From positions 62,001 to 126,000 of the forward strand of contig NZ_JAPDDR010000004.1 of NCBI RefSeq assembly GCF_025950095.1: a DNA stretch of 64,000 bases. The letters run 5' to 3'. A model generated the notes under the pieces. It saw nothing but the letters and a program-made list of their open reading frames with translations. It ran no database searches and was not told the origin of the DNA. Below, in pieces: positions 60,355-64,000 of the stretch (position 1 is the first letter of the stretch; the number at the start of each line of letters is the position of its first letter). The position numbers and the translations under genes are program-made. This stretch comes from Luteolibacter rhizosphaerae. Lineage in GTDB: Bacteria; Verrucomicrobiota; Verrucomicrobiia; Verrucomicrobiales; Akkermansiaceae.

Positions 60355-61497
60355 TTACTGGCCGAGCATCCAAGAGATGTGCGGCGTGTAGAAGTCCGGC
60401 TCAAGGAGGAAGGAGTCGTGGCCCTTGTCCGAGTGTACGGTCACGTGCATCACCTTCACCTGCGCGGTTTCGAGGTGCTTGGTGAGTTCCATCTGCTCTT
60501 CCGGATAGATGCAGAAGTCCGAGTCGATGGAGAACACCAGCCACTTCTGGCCGGCATCGGCACAGCGGGAGAAGAGATCCGCGGGTGTTTCCGCGTCACC
60601 TTCATTGGCTCCGTCGAAGCGGGACCACATGTCGTTGATGCGGAGGTAGGTGTTCGCGTCGAAGCGCTTGGTGAACTTCTTGCCCTGATGGAGCATGTAG
60701 CTCTGGAATTGGTCGCGCACGCGATACCAGGCGAGGATGTCGTCCGGCTGCACCACGTCCTGCCGCGCGCGGCGCTCGATTGCGTCGAGGTGGACGAAGG
60801 TCTTGTGCGAGATCATGCGCGCCAACGCGAGACCGTAGAGCGGGCCATCGTTGTCGTAGTAGTCGCCACCGTTGAAGTGCGGGTCGTTCTCGATCGCGAG
60901 GATCTGCTCGAACAGGATCAGGCGATTGAGGACCGTCGTCTTGTAGCCGGAAGCGATCGAGATGACGTTCTTCACCCGCTCCGCGAATCGCGTCGCGAAG
61001 GTGAGGGCGATGAGGCCGCCCACGGATGGGCCGACCACGGCGTGCAGCTTCCCGATTCCGAGGTGATCGAGCAGCTTCGCCTGCACTTCCGCCTGATCGG
61101 CCGAGGTGACGTGCGGGAACTTCGAGCCGTAGGGCTTGCCGGTGGCGGGATTCCCGGAGGCCGGGCCGGTCGAACCGTAGCAACCGCCGAGGTAATTCGC
61201 GCAGACGATGAAAAACTTGTTGGTGTCCAGTGCCTTGCCGGGGCCGATGAGATCGTTCCACCAGCCCTCATGCATTTCCGGCTGCCAAAGGCTGCCGGTG
61301 CCGGGGATGGCGGGATTGTGCCCGCAGGCGTGGTGGGAGCCGGAAAGCGCGTGGAAAAGCAGGATCCCGTTCGTGCCTTCAGGGTTCAGGGTGCCCCAAG
61401 TCTCGTAGGCCAGCGTGACGGTGGAAAGCTCCCCGCCCTCGCGCAGGCGGACCGGTCCGTCCTGGATCGTGAAAAACTGGGTCTGGGTATCGGCCAC
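60355..61497 (-). CDS. metX: Homoserine O-acetyltransferase
   Basis: A 380-residue alpha/beta hydrolase-fold transferase of methionine synthesis. It has the family LAYETWGTLNPEGTNGILLF and FFIVCANYLGGCYGSTGPAS segments. The nucleophile S158 is in VVGPSVGGLIAL, aspartate in WLVFSIDSDFCIYPEEQM and histidine in SDKGHDSFLLE. The usual GGSxGG elbow is GPSVGG here. Acyl donor specificity (acetyl or succinyl) cannot be told. It starts at GTG 61497 and has a long structured leader. Confidence 0.93.
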   Translation of the reverse strand: MADTQTQFFTIQDGPVRLREGGELSTVTLAYETWGTLNPEGTNGILLFHALSGSHHACGHNPAIPGTGSLWQPEMHEGWWNDLIGPGKALDTNKFFIVCANYLGGCYGSTGPASGNPATGKPYGSKFPHVTSADQAEVQAKLLDHLGIGKLHAVVGPSVGGLIALTFATRFAERVKNVISIASGYKTTVLNRLILFEQILAIENDPHFNGGDYYDNDGPLYGLALARMISHKTFVHLDAIERRARQDVVQPDDILAWYRVRDQFQSYMLHQGKKFTKRFDANTYLRINDMWSRFDGANEGDAETPADLFSRCADAGQKWLVFSIDSDFCIYPEEQMELTKHLETAQVKVMHVTVHSDKGHDSFLLEPDFYTPHISWMLGQ

Positions 61498-61577
61498 GGC
61501 GGGCAGGGGTCTAAGGCCCTACAAGGTTCTTGGCCAGACGAATATGGGTCCGGCCAGCCCGGCGGCGGTCGCTCGCG

Positions 61578-61725
61578 GGCAAAAAAAGAAGCCCGACCGG
61601 CACTCCTTAGGAAAAACCCAAAAACCTAAAGAACGACCGGCCGGGCCACCTGCCGGAAGCGAACTTCCTGACAAGATCTGTGATAAGCTTTGCGGAGCGT
61701 CTCCCGCAGTTGGCTTACACCTATA
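61578..61725 (-). promoter_or_regulatory. Structured leader with terminator upstream of metX (riboswitch or attenuator candidate)
   Basis: Minus strand, in order: TAAGC and GCTTA close a hairpin with a GC-rich inner stem TGCGG/CCGCA. Next is GGAAG-TTCG-CTTCC, a UUCG tetraloop hairpin. Then the stem GCCCGGCCGG/CCGGTCGGGC (one mismatch) encloses TTAGG/CCTAA and is followed by TTCTTTTTTT, a strong terminator about 80 bases before the metX GTG. A TATATA box lies just upstream of the first hairpin. The order fits transcription attenuation. It does not match the SAM-I consensus, and the ligand is unknown. Confidence 0.6.
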
Positions 61726-61931
61726 TAACGCCGCCGACGGAATTCTTGTTTCAGATTTTTGCCTTTTTTTGCGGAGATTTCCGGTGACGCCTTTGCCACC
61801 GGTATCGGACGATTTCCTGCAATCTATGATCTAACTGTTAAGTTGCGCCCTTGAGGATCAAGCCATGTGGAATCGGGGAGGCATCTGTGTAGTTGCCTGT
61901 GGATCGGGTGGCCCCCTAGGCTCGGCGGCAA

Positions 61932-63419
61932 ATGAGAGTGATCCTCGCGTGCTTGGCGGCAGGTATTCTGGCCGGTGTTTCGAACGCCGCCGAGAAGCTG
62001 CTGAAGCTGGATCTGGGCGGCGGGGAGGGGATGGACCTGATTCTGGTGCCGGCCGGAAACTTCACCCAAGGCTCGCCGCCGGAGGAGGGCGGCCGGGGTC
62101 CGGATGAAAACGCGCGGCCGGTGACGATCTCCAAGGACTTCTACATCGGCCGCACTGCCGTGACCCGTGGCCAGTGGGAGCGCTTCGTCGCCGAGACCCG
62201 CTATCGCAGCGAGGCGGAGAGCGGCACCAGCGGTGGCTACGGCTGGAATGGGCAGGCGCTGGAGCAGCGGAAGGAATTCACGTGGAAGACCCCGGGCTTT
62301 CCCCAGACCGCGGAGCATCCGGTTTGCCTGCTGACCTATCCGGATGCGGAAGCTTTCTGCGCTTGGCTGGAGAAGAAGGTGAACCGCAAGGTGACCCTTC
62401 CGACCGAGGCTCAGTGGGAATATGCGGCCCGCGCAGGCACCACCAGCGCTTGGCCGGATGGCGGCAGCGGCAATGGAGCTTGGCACAAGGGTAATGCCGG
62501 ACGGGGAACGAATCCCGTGGACTCAAAGCCCGCGAATGCGTGGGACATTTTCATCTGCGGGAACGTCTCGGAATGGTGCTTGGATTGGTACGCGCCCTAT
62601 CCATCGGGAGCCGCCACTGATCCGCGGCAGGACAACCCGAATCTGAGCGACAAGCCGCGGCGGGTGCTGCGGGGTGGTTCTTGGAATCGCGGTGCAAGCA
62701 ATACCCGCAGCGCCGCGCGTTACCGGGCGGATCCGCGGAGCCGGAATGCGGATACCGGCTTCCGGATCGTCTGCGCGGTGGAGGAAAAGGCACCGCCCGC
62801 CGCCGTGAACTTGCCCCCGGTGGAATCCTCCCGTCCTTCGCTTCCACCCGTCGATGAACTGCCTGCAGGCGGAGAGTCCGACCAGACCAAGGGACCGACC
62901 CCGGTTGAAACACACACTCATGGGCCCGGGCGTCGTTCAAACGGTGGCTCGGTGCTCGGCGCTTTGGTGAAAGGCTTCATTTGCTTTCTCCTGCCGGTGG
63001 CCATCGTCGTCATCACAATCCTGCGGGCCATGACACGGCGAAAGCCCCCTGAGCAGAGGCTCGTCTCCGATGCCTTCCTGAACCGGCAATCGCGCCAAAT
63101 CGCTCCTCCCGTCCGCAAGACGGACGATGGATTTTGGATCAATGGCGAGTGGCCGGAAGGCACGCTGCTGACCATCCGCTACTTGGTGGCAGGGGCAGAG
63201 GTGGTGAAGGAGATCATGTATCGCCCGGGGCAGGACGGGCAGTTCATCTTTACGGGCGGAGATCCAGGCTCGGTGAGCGTGGTGGCAGGAAGTCATCCGG
63301 TCGATGTGGTGGCACCGCCCCTCTTCACCGAAACCAGCCGGAGCTATGAGCGGAGCCGGAAGGATGACGACGACAATGATCCTCCCGTGCGCCCGCCCAT
63401 CTTTCCCTCCGCTTACTGA
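61932..63419 (+). CDS. FGE-fold (SUMF1-like) membrane protein without catalytic cysteines
   Basis: A 495-residue protein. Signal peptide (MRVILACLAAGILAGVSNAA), then an FGE-sulfatase fold domain (about 30-280) with DFYIGRTAVTRGQWERFVAE, KVTLPTEAQWEYAARAG, GNVSEWCLDWYAPY and VLRGGSWNRGASNTRSAARY. The two cysteines needed for formylglycine formation are absent in that last segment, so it is not a sulfatase activator. A proline-rich linker, a membrane helix (LVKGFICFLLPVAIVVITIL, about 343-362) and a C-terminal domain of about 125 residues follow. Probably a binding or structural protein. Confidence 0.85.
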   Translation: MRVILACLAAGILAGVSNAAEKLLKLDLGGGEGMDLILVPAGNFTQGSPPEEGGRGPDENARPVTISKDFYIGRTAVTRGQWERFVAETRYRSEAESGTSGGYGWNGQALEQRKEFTWKTPGFPQTAEHPVCLLTYPDAEAFCAWLEKKVNRKVTLPTEAQWEYAARAGTTSAWPDGGSGNGAWHKGNAGRGTNPVDSKPANAWDIFICGNVSEWCLDWYAPYPSGAATDPRQDNPNLSDKPRRVLRGGSWNRGASNTRSAARYRADPRSRNADTGFRIVCAVEEKAPPAAVNLPPVESSRPSLPPVDELPAGGESDQTKGPTPVETHTHGPGRRSNGGSVLGALVKGFICFLLPVAIVVITILRAMTRRKPPEQRLVSDAFLNRQSRQIAPPVRKTDDGFWINGEWPEGTLLTIRYLVAGAEVVKEIMYRPGQDGQFIFTGGDPGSVSVVAGSHPVDVVAPPLFTETSRSYERSRKDDDDNDPPVRPPIFPSAY

Positions 63420-63430
63420 TTCCTTCGCCG

Positions 63431-64000
63431 GTGTCTCATTCCAGATCATTGTCGGAACCAGACCGGGCGGCGGGTACGGAATCGCGTCCAGTTGCTTTGA
63501 TTATCGGGGCTGATCCCCGGCGGCCTTGGCTCGCGAGGCGGACCAGGCGGAGCTTGGAGGGGGCGGGCTTCGTGGTGAGCGAGGGGGCTCCCGCTGGTCC
63601 CTGCCTTCTGATCCGCGCGGGTGAAGTACTAGGTTCATCGGAGTTGTTCGTGCCGCCGCCGTATCTGCCGGGTAGAGTCCTGCTTGCAGCGGGACTACCG
63701 CGGGCGGGCGAGTGGTCGGAGTTTCATGCGCGGCATGGGGGCTCCTATCCCGGCGATCTACCTGCGGTGCTTTGCGAATGGCATTCATCCTCCGCTTCCG
63801 CGGTAGCACGAATGCAAGGGGCCGAGGTCCTCTCGGGGATACGGGCGATTCATTGGCCGGCCCTCGACCTCGCCGCGACGGACGAGCGGCTCTCCGTCTA
63901 TCAGGTCGTGACAAGTCTTCAGCATGGTGGTGCCGAGAAGATTGCGCGGGAACTCGCACTGGAGCTGCCCCGCCAGCAGGTGGCCACACGTTTGGTGGTG
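63431..64000 (+). CDS. Glycosyltransferase, GT4-like (3' partial)
   Basis: An open frame runs from GTG 63431 to the window end (190 codons, no stop). Residues about 155-190 read VYQVVTSLQHGGAEKIAREL, the GGAE pattern that starts the N-terminal Rossmann domain of GT4 glycosyltransferases. The first 150 residues (VALIIGADPRRPWLARRTRR onward) are an extra region that looks unlike a typical GT. The start codon is uncertain. Antisense frames over the same bases are probably not genes. Confidence 0.6.
   Translation, partial: MSHSRSLSEPDRAAGTESRPVALIIGADPRRPWLARRTRRSLEGAGFVVSEGAPAGPCLLIRAGEVLGSSELFVPPPYLPGRVLLAAGLPRAGEWSEFHARHGGSYPGDLPAVLCEWHSSSASAVARMQGAEVLSGIRAIHWPALDLAATDERLSVYQVVTSLQHGGAEKIARELALELPRQQVATRLVV

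Noticed and set aside
61578-61725. SAM-I riboswitch in the metX leader
   Set aside because: The SAM-I core (GGxGGAGGGA, GGCCC with GGCAACC) is not present; only CUUAUCA and a GGCCCGG resemble it by chance. The element is kept as an unclassified leader.
63501-63989. 162-codon minus-strand frame at the right end
   Set aside because: The plus-strand frame over the same bases carries a clear glycosyltransferase GGAE motif and is open to the window end; the minus frame is arginine/proline-rich shadow.

Overview
The window is a high-GC chromosomal segment that most resembles a member of Verrucomicrobiota, probably a Luteolibacter/Verrucomicrobiaceae relative. This is inferred from family content: a PVC-type haem-binding CxxCH protein, a TIGR03790 protein, DUF2851, a PEP-CTERM protein, squalene-cyclase-repeat proteins beside ExbB/ExbD, and many genes without a Shine-Dalgarno sequence but with 1-4 nt stop/start overlaps. 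I saw no tRNA, rRNA, CRISPR array, insertion sequence or prophage.

Layout. 0-10.5 kb: housekeeping and small operons (DUF2851/TIGR03790, a PhnP-like hydrolase divergent from recN, an AbrB/PIN toxin-antitoxin pair, a pepsin-like 'zinc protease' coupled to rimK, an exported GH20 hexosaminidase). 10.5-22.7 kb: two Ton/Tol-type energy-transducing clusters on the minus strand. One has ExbB, two ExbD and two TonB-anchored proteins ending in a squalene-cyclase-repeat or a PA14 domain. The other has TonB, ExbB, ExbD and a coiled-coil protein. A 980-residue TPR protein and a small exported protein lie between them. 23-31.5 kb: a PEP-CTERM protein, a lipoprotein-like paralogue pair of which one carries an in-frame stop, leuB, an exported cyclophilin, an AI-2E family permease and a sigma/anti-sigma-like pair.

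31.6-39.2 kb is a putative two-partner secretion island: a short TpsA-like exoprotein, a TPR-CHAT protease-like protein, a subtilisin-like protease and a TpsB (ShlB/FhaC) pore. 39.2-47 kb holds an unexplained structured intergenic region, a predicted modification-dependent EVE-HNH nuclease, a VOC protein, a VCBS protein, the large CxxCH protein and an ECF sigma operon. 47-53.3 kb holds a NarL-type two-component system, an exported beta-rich protein and a tandem pair of paralogous membrane proteins. 53.7-57.1 kb is a sucrose synthesis/cleavage operon (phosphatase, synthase-like glycosyltransferase, GH100 invertase). 57-64 kb has an rRNA-methylase-like gene, a metallophosphoesterase, an isochorismatase-like hydrolase divergent from a LysR regulator, metX with a structured leader, an FGE-fold membrane protein and the start of a glycosyltransferase.

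The most novel signal is a repeated intergenic element (minus strand near 35.6 kb; plus strand near 53.45 kb). It has conserved sequence blocks, a covarying stem, several hairpins with C5-C9 apical loops and an intrinsic-terminator-like end, which suggests a small RNA family. Other points are the metX leader, the Ton-anchored cyclase and PA14 proteins, the CHAT/TPS island and two broken genes.
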